Source: a virus. From it: a stretch of DNA of 64,000 bases. The stretch lies in the IMG/VR virus record IMGVR_UViG_3300032287_002972, positions 103,991 to 167,990 of that record; one strand, written 5' to 3'. Under the pieces are notes generated by a model. That model was not told where the DNA came from. It did no database searches and saw only the letters and a list, made by a program, of their open reading frames with translations. The position numbers were made by a program, and so were the translations under genes. Below, one piece after another: positions 54,378 to 63,663 of this stretch (position 1 is its first letter; each line of letters starts with the position of its first letter).

Positions 54378-54408
54378 CAAATATAAAACATATTTTCGAA
54401 TAAACAAA
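54378..54408 (-). promoter_or_regulatory. Bacteroidota-type promoter (minus)
   Basis: TTTG (54408-54405) and TATATTTG (54385-54378), 19-base spacer, 13 bases before the ATG at 54365. Confidence 0.75.
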
Positions 54409-54411
54409 ATA

Positions 54412-55149
54412 TTAATCCCAATATCCAATATCTTTTTTAAAAAAATCTTTATTATTCCTATTAATAAAGTTTATTATAACTAGTTTAATCATATTAAAAT
54501 AACCCATTTTTTTAAATCTTCTATCGTCTTGACCAACATAGTGATTAAATAATATAAATTTTTGTGGACTATATTGTTTACTTAAACAAAAATCTTCTGA
54601 GTTTTTAATTGTTTCATCAAAACCCCCTAAAGAATTGAAAACGTTTCTATCTGTTAAAAAAAACGTACCTATCGCAAATGGGGTTTTTAAACTCAAAAAT
54701 CTATTAATTAAATTAAATAATTTAAATACTATAACAGTTTTTATTGATCCGTTATCAGACTTCACCTTACAAGTTAAAAGTTCACATTTTTTATTAATAA
54801 TTTCATTCAGTGCATATTGAATTGTGTTTTTATCATATAAAACACTATCACCATCTATGAATAAAACATATTTTGTTGTTGATATTTTAACTCCATTATT
54901 TCTTCCAACACTAACAGAACCTCCGTTAATTATTTCTATATCTATTTTTTCTGAATAAACTTTGGAGAGTAATTTTACCTTTTGTCTTGTTTTATCTGTA
55001 CTATGGTTATCGGATACGATAACTCTAGTACCATTGATACCATTTTGATTATAAATGGAACTAAGTGTATTTGTGATATATTTTTCTTCATTAAATGTCG
55101 GAATAATTATTGTTAAATTTTTACTTATAATGTATTTTGAATTCTCCAT
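54412..55149 (-). CDS. Family 2 glycosyltransferase
   Basis: 245 aa. LTIIIPTFNEEKYI, VIVSDNHSTDKT, VSVGRNNGVK, FIDGDS (DxD-like) and GGFDETIKNSEDF are typical of GT-A family 2 enzymes, with a C-terminal amphipathic helix. Likely adds sugars to host surface glycans. The start overlaps the LpxH-like gene by 29 bases. Confidence 0.9.
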   Translation of the reverse strand: MENSKYIISKNLTIIIPTFNEEKYITNTLSSIYNQNGINGTRVIVSDNHSTDKTRQKVKLLSKVYSEKIDIEIINGGSVSVGRNNGVKISTTKYVLFIDGDSVLYDKNTIQYALNEIINKKCELLTCKVKSDNGSIKTVIVFKLFNLINRFLSLKTPFAIGTFFLTDRNVFNSLGGFDETIKNSEDFCLSKQYSPQKFILFNHYVGQDDRRFKKMGYFNMIKLVIINFINRNNKDFFKKDIGYWD

Positions 55150-55813
55150 CTTGGTATATTATATATGAATTATTTTCAACCCAATCTCCACAATTCAAAT
55201 AGTTAACATCATCTATCATTTTATTTTCGGGGTGATGAATGTGTCCACAAATAACAACATCACAATTCCTTTTTTTTGCCTGATGAACTAATTGTTTTTC
55301 AAAAGAAGTCATAAACTTTATCGCTTCTTTTACTTTATTTTTTAAAAATTTAGATAGTGATCTTTTTAACCCTAGTTTTTTTAGTTTTCTATCTATATAT
55401 ATCGCAAAGTCATAACCAATAGAACCTAATACACCTAACCATTTTAATTTAACCACACCATCATAAAGGTCACCATGTGTTATGAATATATTTTTATAAA
55501 CAAATTCATCATGTATCTCTATATTACCTAAATTAACATCTAAAAATTGTCTTAAAAATTCATCATGATTTCCTGTAATATATATAACTTTAACACCATT
55601 CTTAGAGTATGAAAGAATTTTTCTAACAACATTAGTATATGTTTGTTGCCAATAAAATCTTTTTTTTAATAACCAACCATCTATAATATCACCAACCAAG
55701 AATAAATACTCTGGTTGGTGGTCTTTTAAAACTTCTATTAATTTTTCAGCACCAATACCTCTGGCACCTAAATGTACATCTGAAATAAATAACGCTTCTA
55801 CCTTAATTCCCAT
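55121..55813 (-). CDS. UDP-2,3-diacylglucosamine hydrolase-like phosphoesterase
   Basis: 230 aa. LFISDVHLGARG, LVGDIIDGW, ITGNHDEFLR, ITHGD and CGHIHHPE form the metal site and match LpxH-type phosphoesterases of the lipid A pathway. The lid includes YIDRKLKKLG. With the GT2 and RmlC-like neighbours it points to lipid A or surface-glycan remodelling. Confidence 0.88.
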   Translation of the reverse strand: MGIKVEALFISDVHLGARGIGAEKLIEVLKDHQPEYLFLVGDIIDGWLLKKRFYWQQTYTNVVRKILSYSKNGVKVIYITGNHDEFLRQFLDVNLGNIEIHDEFVYKNIFITHGDLYDGVVKLKWLGVLGSIGYDFAIYIDRKLKKLGLKRSLSKFLKNKVKEAIKFMTSFEKQLVHQAKKRNCDVVICGHIHHPENKMIDDVNYLNCGDWVENNSYIIYQDGEFKIHYK

Positions 55814-55840
55814 TCACATAAATATATGAAAAGGTATTAT

Positions 55841-56302
55841 TTATTTTCCATTATAATCCTTTTCGGATGTGATAACATCATTTTGTTGTGAATACGTTTT
55901 AATAATATTAGAAATAACGACATTCTTCCACCATGGAATAGAATGTTCACTTTCAGGGTTATAACCCCCTTCAACCAAATACGAAATAATTGTATTTGGT
56001 TCTAATGTTAGGAAACCATGTGCCTTTGTATTAGGAATGTAGACTGCCTCATCTTTAGTTAAATGTTCATATTCAACTTCACCTGTTTCTAAATCTAAAG
56101 CGAAATCAATAATCTCACCCTGAATAACTTTTACGTATTTTTTTTGTGACGGATTAGTTTGGTAATGTAATCCTCTAAACGTAAATTCTTTTTCATTAAT
56201 ACTTATAGAACATTGTGTCCAATCGACTGATAGTGTTTTTAAATCAATAGGGGTATATGAACCCCTATTATCTACAAATGTAAGATGTTTAAATTTTTCC
56301 AT
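55841..56302 (-). CDS. RmlC-like dTDP-sugar 3,5-epimerase (cupin)
   Basis: 153 aa. DNRGSYTPI, FRGLHYQTNPSQKKYVKVI, GEIIDFALDL, YIPNTKAHGFLTLEP and YNPESEHSIPW follow the RmlC fold with the catalytic-type His in RGLHYQ. Shorter than typical RmlC (about 180). Possibly a sugar isomerase for surface polysaccharide. Confidence 0.88.
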   Translation of the reverse strand: MEKFKHLTFVDNRGSYTPIDLKTLSVDWTQCSISINEKEFTFRGLHYQTNPSQKKYVKVIQGEIIDFALDLETGEVEYEHLTKDEAVYIPNTKAHGFLTLEPNTIISYLVEGGYNPESEHSIPWWKNVVISNIIKTYSQQNDVITSEKDYNGK

Positions 56303-56304
56303 AA

Positions 56305-58239
56305 TTAATATTGTGATATTTTCCCTATTTTAGTAACATTTTCACTATTAAAAGTTTCGTGAGCGCTTATAATACCATAAAACGAAACTTTTTCTCCAAT
56401 TTTATTAATAACAATTCTGTTATTAAAGTATTTTTTATCTATTTCTCCAAATTTGTATAAAATATTACCATTAGAATCAACTAAATCATGAATGATTGTT
56501 TCACCATATTTTGTATTTATTGTTCTAACACCTGTTATCGTTAGTTCTAAAAACACTTTAGAACCGATAGTCCCCACATGTTTACTATTGGCAATTTTTT
56601 TAACAACTTTAATCTTTTTATTTTCCCAAGCATCATAATCATTAATGAAACCTAATGTTGTTTTTGCTCGAGTATATGCAACATACTTTAAATTATTCTC
56701 TTGTTCAATTTCCCAAGACAAAAAAGCGTTTTTAGATGGTAATAATTCAGGATGTAAAATAAAAACTCTTTCAGATTCTAGCCCTTTTGATTTATGTATT
56801 GTACTTAAAGAAATACCTTGTTTATTATCATCTGAAAATATGTTTTCTATTTTTTTGATAACAATAATGGGATCATCAATTTCATCACTTAACCCTTCAA
56901 TAATATCTACTTTTTCATTAAATAAAATAACATTGTTTTGTTCTAACGCTTCTTGTCTGTTCATACTGTTATTAACCATAACTTTATCAATTAAATTTTC
57001 TTTTTCTTGATGTAGTCTGGCAAAAACGTTTTCCATATTAAATTCTTCATTCTTTCTTTCACATTTATTTATCATGTTTATTAAAGATAAACCAATATCA
57101 GAACCAATAATATATGATTTCTTACCTTTTGATAATAAATGGATACAAAAAGAAACTAATGGAAAGGTATTTCTACATAAAACCATATCCCCATCTTCTA
57201 TGTCTAAATGTGAAAAATCATGAATAACTTTTCCTTTTTTATTTTTTGGATGTGGTAAAATTTCGGAATTAATGTCTTTAACCATGTTAACAATTTCAGG
57301 TGAACATCGATATGTTTCTGATAAGGGTAACTCAATAGTGTTTGGGATTTCTCTTAATTTATTATAAGATTCAGCGTCCGCACCTGCAAAGGCATAAATC
57401 GCTTGTTTAGGATCACCAACGGCAATAAATCTACCTGTTTCTGGTTTTATAGCTTCTTGCATTAATAATCTTTGACAAGTATTCAAGTCTTGACACTCAT
57501 CAATAAAAACAAAATCATATTTAGGGACATTTAATTTTAACACATTTGGTAGAAATATCATGTCTGTATAATCTATCATATCCATGTAATTCATACCCAT
57601 TTTAGTTAAATAAAACGCAATTTCACATTGTTTATCTTCTGTTATAACTGAATGTACATTTGATAAAAATTTTAATTCACTAACACCAACAGAAAATGTA
57701 TTGAAATCAATATAATGAAGTCTACCTAAATTCGATAACTTTAATACATCACTCTTAAATGTAATGTCAAACAAATTTTTATCGTTTATTAAATTTTTTA
57801 TTTCATAAAAATACCCGATATTTATTTGGTCAAAACTATATTTAGTTTTTAATATTGAATAGTCTTTAGTTTTTAAACAGGTAATGATATCCTGATATAA
57901 TAACCTATACTTATTCTGATTAATTTCTGGATTAACTACCGAAGTTAAAATTGTGTAACCAAAAGAATGTACTGTCCTAACCTCTATACATTTGTTTAAC
58001 GGAACTCTCTTTTTTAATTCGTCACTTATGTTTTTATTAAAAGCCAAAAATAGTACAGAATTATCTTTAGGGATAATTTCAAGAGCCTTTATTAATGTTG
58101 TTGTTTTACCACTACCAGCAACCGCAGAAATTAATCCATTTTTTTTATCTTTTGTGATAAACTTAAAAATTTCTTTCTGATATTTACTAGGTGTAAATTT
58201 TTTAACAACTTTTTTTGTTTCCGTTATTTCAGTATTCAT
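56305..58239 (-). CDS. SF1 (UvrD/Rep-like) DNA helicase with C-terminal OB-like extension
   Basis: 644 aa. Walker A AVAGSGKTTTL (39-49), DECQD (motif II), GDPKQAIYAFAGAD (III), LSETYRC (IV), STIHKSKGLESERVF (V) and YVAYTRAK (VI). The last 90 residues (KVFLELTITGVRTINTKYGE) look like an added OB-type domain. Probable role in replication or recombination. Own promoter. Confidence 0.93.
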   Translation of the reverse strand: MNTEITETKKVVKKFTPSKYQKEIFKFITKDKKNGLISAVAGSGKTTTLIKALEIIPKDNSVLFLAFNKNISDELKKRVPLNKCIEVRTVHSFGYTILTSVVNPEINQNKYRLLYQDIITCLKTKDYSILKTKYSFDQINIGYFYEIKNLINDKNLFDITFKSDVLKLSNLGRLHYIDFNTFSVGVSELKFLSNVHSVITEDKQCEIAFYLTKMGMNYMDMIDYTDMIFLPNVLKLNVPKYDFVFIDECQDLNTCQRLLMQEAIKPETGRFIAVGDPKQAIYAFAGADAESYNKLREIPNTIELPLSETYRCSPEIVNMVKDINSEILPHPKNKKGKVIHDFSHLDIEDGDMVLCRNTFPLVSFCIHLLSKGKKSYIIGSDIGLSLINMINKCERKNEEFNMENVFARLHQEKENLIDKVMVNNSMNRQEALEQNNVILFNEKVDIIEGLSDEIDDPIIVIKKIENIFSDDNKQGISLSTIHKSKGLESERVFILHPELLPSKNAFLSWEIEQENNLKYVAYTRAKTTLGFINDYDAWENKKIKVVKKIANSKHVGTIGSKVFLELTITGVRTINTKYGETIIHDLVDSNGNILYKFGEIDKKYFNNRIVINKIGEKVSFYGIISAHETFNSENVTKIGKISQY

Positions 58240-58256
58240 ATGATGATGTTAAGTTA

Positions 58257-58288
58257 CAAAAATAAATAAAAAAAATTAAATAACCAAA
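58257..58288 (-). promoter_or_regulatory. Bacteroidota-type promoter (minus)
   Basis: TTTG (58288-58285) and TATTTTTG (58264-58257), 20-base spacer. Confidence 0.75.
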
Positions 58289-58294
58289 TAATTG

Positions 58295-58813
58295 TTAAAA
58301 TATTTCTCTTAATCTTTCTCGTTTGATTACTTGTTTTAATAATTTAACATAATCTTCAGATTCAGCATAGTTACAGGATAAATATGTGAAGTAGTCATCC
58401 TCTGTTTTAATCCGATGAAGATAAGTCGCTTGTAAAAAAGCGTAATCATAAACAGATTCAGTCCAATTAAAATAATAAGCATATCCGTATAGTAAAGAAT
58501 CTGATGTGGTAACTCTACTAGTTGATCTTTTCATACCAAATAAGTTGTTATTACTAACAAATATTTCACTTCTAAAATGACCAGATTCAACAATACTTTG
58601 TGCCATAACAATATGTGGATACCTTAAGTTTGTTCTTTTTAATAAATTGATAAGTTTTTCTTTGGAAAAATCTCTTTCATGGTGAATAATTTCAATATTA
58701 TTAATCTCCTTCGTAAAGAAAAAATCAGAATAACGAGCACCAAAAAAGAAACTAATTATCATTAGAATATGTAAAAGGAATAATATAATAAATTTACGAA
58801 TTTTAAAATACAT
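58295..58813 (-). CDS. Membrane-anchored glucosaminidase (muramidase)
   Basis: 172 aa. N-terminal membrane anchor (IILFLLHILMIISFFFG), then a FlgJ/LytG-like domain: YPHIVMAQSIVESGHFRSE with the catalytic Glu, and NNNLFGMKR. Cuts peptidoglycan glycan strands. A likely lysis enzyme or virion-linked lysozyme. Confidence 0.9.
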   Translation of the reverse strand: MYFKIRKFIILFLLHILMIISFFFGARYSDFFFTKEINNIEIIHHERDFSKEKLINLLKRTNLRYPHIVMAQSIVESGHFRSEIFVSNNNLFGMKRSTSRVTTSDSLLYGYAYYFNWTESVYDYAFLQATYLHRIKTEDDYFTYLSCNYAESEDYVKLLKQVIKRERLREIF

Positions 58814-58841
58814 AATTATAAGTTTTATATAAATACCCTAC

Positions 58842-59390
58842 TTATACCGATAAGTAGAGTCTATTGAAATTATATGAGGCAACTGCGTTGTTTTTAGCGA
58901 TATCACCGTATCTATTCATTACATGGTTATAAACAACTTGATGATTTTCATTAATTACTTCAGATAATATTTCACTAAATCCATAATTTGATTCATCAAC
59001 TATTTCTTGATTAACATTATGAACACCACAAATATATGCCTCTCCGACTTCTGAAATAAACATACCAGAATAAAATCCTTTTAATTTAAATTTTTCAACA
59101 AACTTATCTGCGTTACACCATATGTAAACTGAATTATTTTTTTTAATTAAAGTAGGTACAAAACTATGGTCAATAATATAACCACCATTATCTTTAAATA
59201 AATTCATATTAAATAAACCAAAGGGCGAACCATGACCCATCATCATAACTCGGTCATATTCTTCCATTTTTTCAATCAATTCTATTTTAGAAACACCACC
59301 ATCAATAACTTTTTTTTCAGGTATTGATTTGTAAATTTTTTCTAAAAAAGTCGTTGTGTTATCCTTTGGATGTACAATTAAAGTTCTCAT
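58842..59390 (-). CDS. Caspase-like fold protein (182 aa)
   Basis: RVMMMGHGSPFGLFN gives a His after a strand and SVYIWCNADKFVEKFKLKGF a Cys after the next strand, followed by GMFISEVGEA. This is the His-Cys dyad order of caspase/CHAT-like peptidases. It has no extra effector domain. Phage role unknown; a protease acting on host factors is possible. Confidence 0.65.
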   Translation of the reverse strand: MRTLIVHPKDNTTTFLEKIYKSIPEKKVIDGGVSKIELIEKMEEYDRVMMMGHGSPFGLFNMNLFKDNGGYIIDHSFVPTLIKKNNSVYIWCNADKFVEKFKLKGFYSGMFISEVGEAYICGVHNVNQEIVDESNYGFSEILSEVINENHQVVYNHVMNRYGDIAKNNAVASYNFNRLYLSV

Positions 59391-59424
59391 GAATTTAAGA
59401 TATTAAAATGTTAACAATATTTCT

Positions 59425-59604
59425 TTACTTTCTAAAAATATCTAAAACAAAAAAGATAAAACTAAAAACACCTGCAATAAAAAATGGTGCCATGACCCAC
59501 CACCAAGATAATGTGATTGACCCGTTTAATTTTAATGTCGTAAACAGTATAATTGTAAAAATAAAAAATTTTACACTGTTTTTTGAAATCTCTATTTTTT
59601 CCAT
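59425..59604 (-). CDS. Two-helix membrane protein (59 aa)
   Basis: MEKIEISKNSVKFFIFTIIL start, then a TLSWWWVMAPFFIAGVFSF second helix, a pattern seen in small phage membrane proteins. Supported by the TATCTTTG box at 59628-59621. The plus-strand ORF in the same place is a shadow. Confidence 0.7.
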   Translation of the reverse strand: MEKIEISKNSVKFFIFTIILFTTLKLNGSITLSWWWVMAPFFIAGVFSFIFFVLDIFRK

Positions 59605-59620
59605 ATTTTTTTTTGAATTG

Positions 59621-59628
59621 CAAAGATA
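59621..59628 (-). promoter_or_regulatory. -7 box (TATCTTTG)
   Basis: Seventeen bases before the ATG at 59604. A GTTG sequence lies at the -33 distance. Confidence 0.6.
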
Positions 59629-59665
59629 TAGAAAAAAAATTAATTATCCAACTTAATTTATTTTT

Positions 59666-59956
59666 TTACCAATTAGTGTCAAATTCGGTTTCATTATCCC
59701 ATTTGTCCATTTCATCTATTTCATCAGATATGTGACTTTCAATTAATGATTCTAAAACCATAATTTCATTTACCCATTCTGGTAAACCTACATCGTTATT
59801 TGACTCAAAATGTACTACTTGAAATAAATCTTCATCCAATGAATTATTATAATCATCAGAAACATAATATGATACATAAACATCAAATTCCTGATCTGTA
59901 TTATCATCATATACAGTTATTACTTTTGTTTGTAACCCTTTTTTGTTGTTATTCAT
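59666..59956 (-). CDS. Hypothetical acidic protein (96 aa)
   Basis: Very acidic (SDEIDEMDKWDNETEFDTNW end). Not recognised. Confidence 0.65.
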   Translation of the reverse strand: MNNNKKGLQTKVITVYDDNTDQEFDVYVSYYVSDDYNNSLDEDLFQVVHFESNNDVGLPEWVNEIMVLESLIESHISDEIDEMDKWDNETEFDTNW

Positions 59957-59991
59957 CTCTTTGTATTTTATTATTTAATATATATCTTATT

Positions 59992-60162
59992 TTATAAAAA
60001 AAATGAAAATGGATATAATATACTTTGAAATAAAATTATCATTATAAAAAATAATAAACAAAACATAGATAATATTACTAATGCAATGAAAAATATTAGT
60101 TTAATTATAAAATTACGGTTCGTAAATGATACAAATAAAAATTTTAAAATATTATTAATCAT
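59992..60162 (-). CDS. Membrane peptide (56 aa)
   Basis: MINNILKFLFVSFTNRNFII start, mostly hydrophobic, two possible helices. Low-complexity coding in AT-rich DNA, so coding status is moderate. Confidence 0.5.
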   Translation of the reverse strand: MINNILKFLFVSFTNRNFIIKLIFFIALVILSMFCLLFFIMIILFQSILYPFSFFL

Positions 60163-60185
60163 AATTAAAGATTTCTATATAAAAA

Positions 60186-60221
60186 AGAAAACCCTCAAAT
60201 ATAAAATTTGAAGGGTTTTCC
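60186..60221 (-). terminator. Intrinsic terminator (minus)
   Basis: AAAACCCTTCAAAT and ATTTGAGGGTTTT with a short loop, then a T run on the minus strand. Ends the 60253 gene. Confidence 0.8.
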
Positions 60222-60252
60222 AAACATAATTATTCAAACAACCAACTATATT

Positions 60253-60489
60253 TTAATAACGAAAAACTTCGTTTGTTTTAGTATTTATAACCATAATTTT
60301 ACGTGTAATTGGATCTTCACCAATCATTATATCAGGTATACTTTCAGTACTGTTTCCAACTAAAAAATCTTCACCGGTACCAATATCAACTGTTTCAGTA
60401 TCAGAAAAATCATCAGATTCCATTTCATTTATTGTATTTTTTACAATTTTTTCAATGTCATTCAAATTTAATTTTATTATTTTTTTCAT
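60253..60489 (-). CDS. Small virion-tag-like protein (78 aa)
   Basis: MKKIIKLNLNDIEKIVKNTI is an amphipathic N-terminal helix like those of other proteins in this window. The C-terminus DPITRKIMVINTKTNEVFRY is a small beta-hairpin motif. Possibly packaged in the virion. Confidence 0.7.
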   Translation of the reverse strand: MKKIIKLNLNDIEKIVKNTINEMESDDFSDTETVDIGTGEDFLVGNSTESIPDIMIGEDPITRKIMVINTKTNEVFRY

Positions 60490-60507
60490 TTTATTATTTG
60501 ATTATAA

Positions 60508-61767
60508 TTATCTTGATTTATTTTTCAATTCTTTAATTACTGAATTAACTAAAAAATTAATTTTCTTATTTTCATTGATTTCTTCAGGACTTGAACTCAT
60601 CATATGTACATCTAAAGTGACTGTTTCTAAAATTTTCTCTTCTGGTACTTCAAGTATTTTGGATTTTAACTCTTGAATACAATCTACAAGACCATTAACT
60701 ATATCGTTATTATTAAATAACGGTTTATTTTCATCATATTCTGTAACATTTACTGTTACCATAGAACTATCTCTAAATATTTTTTTGTAATTACCGACAC
60801 TATAATCATTAAGTTTTTTTACTCTAAAAGAAACATTAATGGACGATTCCCAAGTATAATTATTCTCATCGTCCATAGTTCCCTTTAATGTAAAATCTAA
60901 CCTAACACCAGCTGAAAAATTAAGTTCTCGAAGCCCTACCTTATTTAATTTATATTTCTTAGTAAGACCTTCATATGTATTTGTGAATATCCTATCAATA
61001 TCCCAATTTTTATATTTCTGATTATATTGTCTTGCCTCTTCTGTTGTTCTATCTAATTCATCTTTAACATCGATATCGCCATCTAATCTTGATAATGTTG
61101 TATCAAAAAGTTCTTCTAAACTACCATAAGGTCTGACTGAATGTACATTAATTAAAACATCATCATTTTCTGTCCTACCTTCATATTCATCTAAATTTTT
61201 TTCTTCAAATTTATAAAATGGTATTCCTCTTTTTATTGATTCTTTTAAAAAATCTGTATCATTAATTAAATAATTCCTTAATAATGCGAATATATTTTTT
61301 TTATTAGATAATTCTATACTCTGTTTTTTTCCTGAAGGTGCATATGATGTACCAAGATCAACACTTCTTGGTTTATCTGTTAGTCTAAAAATACTCCCTG
61401 GTGTTAATTTAGCCTTTGGAGTACTACATTTAACAACACTCATTGTTAAACCTCGTTCTTCGAATTCTTTTAAAAGAGTTTGTAGTTCTTCATTACTTCT
61501 GACTTTATCTTCAAAATCCTCACAATCAGAAAACATTATTATAGGCACACCATTTATTTCCCACGCATCTGGAACTCCCTCTATTTCACCTCGTCTATTC
61601 TTGAATGTTGTTTGGTTATCTTTAGAGAATAATGCCTTAAATTTTTTAACTCTATCTTTGTTTTTATCGTCTCTAACCCCTCTTGTAACCCTTGCCATTT
61701 CATCGACATCAGTACTCAAAGATTCTTTAATGATATTTTTTAAATAATATTTTACTTTTTTATCCAT
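60508..61767 (-). CDS. Hypothetical large phage protein with N-terminal tag (419 aa)
   Basis: MDKKVKYYLKNIIKESLSTD start (tag-like), then a mixed soluble protein with a GSIFRLTDKPRSVDLGTS segment and a beta-rich second half. Not recognised. Placed among virion and lysis genes, so structural or injected. Confidence 0.7.
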   Translation of the reverse strand: MDKKVKYYLKNIIKESLSTDVDEMARVTRGVRDDKNKDRVKKFKALFSKDNQTTFKNRRGEIEGVPDAWEINGVPIIMFSDCEDFEDKVRSNEELQTLLKEFEERGLTMSVVKCSTPKAKLTPGSIFRLTDKPRSVDLGTSYAPSGKKQSIELSNKKNIFALLRNYLINDTDFLKESIKRGIPFYKFEEKNLDEYEGRTENDDVLINVHSVRPYGSLEELFDTTLSRLDGDIDVKDELDRTTEEARQYNQKYKNWDIDRIFTNTYEGLTKKYKLNKVGLRELNFSAGVRLDFTLKGTMDDENNYTWESSINVSFRVKKLNDYSVGNYKKIFRDSSMVTVNVTEYDENKPLFNNNDIVNGLVDCIQELKSKILEVPEEKILETVTLDVHMMSSSPEEINENKKINFLVNSVIKELKNKSR

Positions 61768-61819
61768 TTTTAATTTATATTTTAAACTTATATATAAATA
61801 TCAGTTAAATTTAATTTAT

Positions 61820-62047
61820 TCATGAATTGTTTACCATATATCTTATTTTTTCACCTAATTCCATATCATTTGGTGTGTCTTTAACAATTTTTTTTGGTAT
61901 CGTTAGTGTTTCCTCATTTTTTTCACCATTATAACATGGTTGACATAATTGACCCATACCTTCAACATAACCATACCTTAAATGGATATTGGTTTCAAAA
62001 TCATATGGTGTAATATTTCCACACATTACACAAGTATCTTTTGCCAT
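61820..62047 (-). CDS. Small zinc-finger phage protein (75 aa)
   Basis: MAKDTCVMCGNITPYDFETN start, LRYGYVEGMGQLCQPCY, C-terminal ELGEKIRYMVNN. CVMC and CQPC form a zinc site in a family common to phages. The start is fixed by the TATTTTTG box at 62076-62069; the longer frame overlaps the lysin gene. Confidence 0.88.
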   Translation of the reverse strand: MAKDTCVMCGNITPYDFETNIHLRYGYVEGMGQLCQPCYNGEKNEETLTIPKKIVKDTPNDMELGEKIRYMVNNS

Positions 62048-62068
62048 AACTTTTTTTTTATAAAAATA

Positions 62069-62076
62069 CAAAAATA
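62069..62076 (-). promoter_or_regulatory. -7 box (TATTTTTG)
   Basis: Twenty-two bases before the ATG at 62047. -33 box not clear. Confidence 0.5.
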
Positions 62077-62096
62077 GTTGAAAAAAAACAAGTGTT

Positions 62097-63530
62097 TTAT
62101 ACCATCGTTTCAGTTCCTGTGTTCTTTGATATAATGGGTGTTGCAACCCTATTAACATCCATCGCTAATTTATTTAAAATTCTTTCATAGTTGGGGGCAG
62201 TTGCGTATCTGTTCCCACTTTTATTTACAAAATTAGTCAATAGGTCCTTTGCTGATCTCCCTTTACCTAAATAATTTTTTGCTATTAAATCATAGTACGC
62301 GTTAATCCCTAATTGTACATCATTATGAAATATATTTTCACCAGTATCAACATTACCAACATTAAATGGATTTTTGGTACGGATTGGTCTACTATTTAAA
62401 TTCCCATTTTTAATACCCCCTTCAAGTACTAATTGACTTAAAGCTAATTCAGGTGCAACATATTTTTTATATTTATCAAAAGCACCTTTAGCACCTCTCG
62501 CCATCATTTCACCAGTGATACCTAATGGGTTTGGTGTATTTTTACTTATAAAAGCATCACATATTTCAATATAAGTTTCATAACCTTCATTTGTATTTAA
62601 ATCTAAATCAGTAAACCCTTCACCACTTATTTGTATGTCAATAAAAGATTTTAATTCTTCTGGTTTCACACCTCTTGCTCTTAATAACTCAATTAATTTG
62701 TTTAACATTTCTGGCGATGCAGAAATATCCGTTGAAGTTGATGAACTTGTTCCACCATATTGTAAATGAAAATGTCCTCCAGTAGATGCGGATGAAGGGG
62801 TTTTATATTCATCTATAAATGAAAATTTAGAATCTTTTGATTTGTATTTATTTAATATTGTTGTGAAATCATTTGAAGATTCTGTATTGTGTGGGTTTAA
62901 TGTTATGTCTATCGCGTTACCTTCAGTATGTTTACTTTTATATCCTAATCGTTTATGAAAATTATCATTTCCTGAAGTTATGGTAACTTTAACATTAGGA
63001 TTTGATTTTTTAAAATCATTTAATATATTGCTAACAATTGTACTTATCTCGTTTGTGATGTTTCCACCGCTAGTAATTTCTGAACCCTTTTCGGTATAAC
63101 CTAAAGTATCTAACGTTGTTCTTAATTTGTTTGCATCCTCATTTAATTTATTTAAATGATCCGATGTGAATTTCTGTACAACCTCACCTGTTTCTGGTCC
63201 AAATAATCCGTCGATTCCGTATTTTGGTAATTGATAACCTAATAATGTTAAACCAATCTGCATAGATTCAACTGATTTTTGATAACCCATTTCACCTGAT
63301 GATTGTTGTTTTAAACCACCAGAATTTGCTGCGTCCTCAATTGTTTTAAAAAAATCTGAAACATCGGGGCTAACAAAATCTGCCTTCTTTGGATCATCTG
63401 TAGATTTATCAACATCTGATTTTACTCCAATTTTATTTAGAATATTATCAATAAAACTTTCATTGATTATTTTATTACCATAAGTAATTTCATGTATCCT
63501 ATGTAATTCTTCTTTAAGACTTTTTTTCAT
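62097..63530 (-). CDS. Three-domain virion lysin
   Basis: 477 aa. Tag-like N-terminus MKKSLKEELHRIHEITYGNK. Peptidoglycan-binding domain at about 88-122 (GYQLPKYGIDGLFGPETG). M15-type metallopeptidase at about 180-260 (KSKHTEGNAIDITLNP and GGHFHLQY giving His/Asp/His ligands). C-terminal glucosaminidase-like domain at about 360-465 (ELALSQLVLEGG, KNPFNVGNVD, YERILNKL). One protein thus carries binding, peptidase and muramidase modules, as expected of a virion-associated wall-penetrating enzyme. Confidence 0.9.
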   Translation of the reverse strand: MKKSLKEELHRIHEITYGNKIINESFIDNILNKIGVKSDVDKSTDDPKKADFVSPDVSDFFKTIEDAANSGGLKQQSSGEMGYQKSVESMQIGLTLLGYQLPKYGIDGLFGPETGEVVQKFTSDHLNKLNEDANKLRTTLDTLGYTEKGSEITSGGNITNEISTIVSNILNDFKKSNPNVKVTITSGNDNFHKRLGYKSKHTEGNAIDITLNPHNTESSNDFTTILNKYKSKDSKFSFIDEYKTPSSASTGGHFHLQYGGTSSSTSTDISASPEMLNKLIELLRARGVKPEELKSFIDIQISGEGFTDLDLNTNEGYETYIEICDAFISKNTPNPLGITGEMMARGAKGAFDKYKKYVAPELALSQLVLEGGIKNGNLNSRPIRTKNPFNVGNVDTGENIFHNDVQLGINAYYDLIAKNYLGKGRSAKDLLTNFVNKSGNRYATAPNYERILNKLAMDVNRVATPIISKNTGTETMV

Positions 63531-63663
63531 ATCCTGACAAATATTTAAATGTTTTTTTAAAATATATGTAAAATTAATAATTTTACATATATAAATATAA
63601 AATTATTAATTTTTATTTACCAATAAAAAAATTGTTGGTATTTATTATATATAAAAAATAACA
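63531..63663. promoter_or_regulatory. Divergent intergenic region
   Basis: Between the lysin gene (minus) and the fibre gene (plus). Contains an ACCAA/TTGGT hairpin (63618-63641) and TATA-rich stretches, but no clear TANNTTTG box. Confidence 0.45.

Noticed and set aside
59408-59656. 82-codon plus-strand ORF
   Set aside because: Shadow of the minus-strand 59-residue membrane protein that has a promoter and a phage-like sequence.
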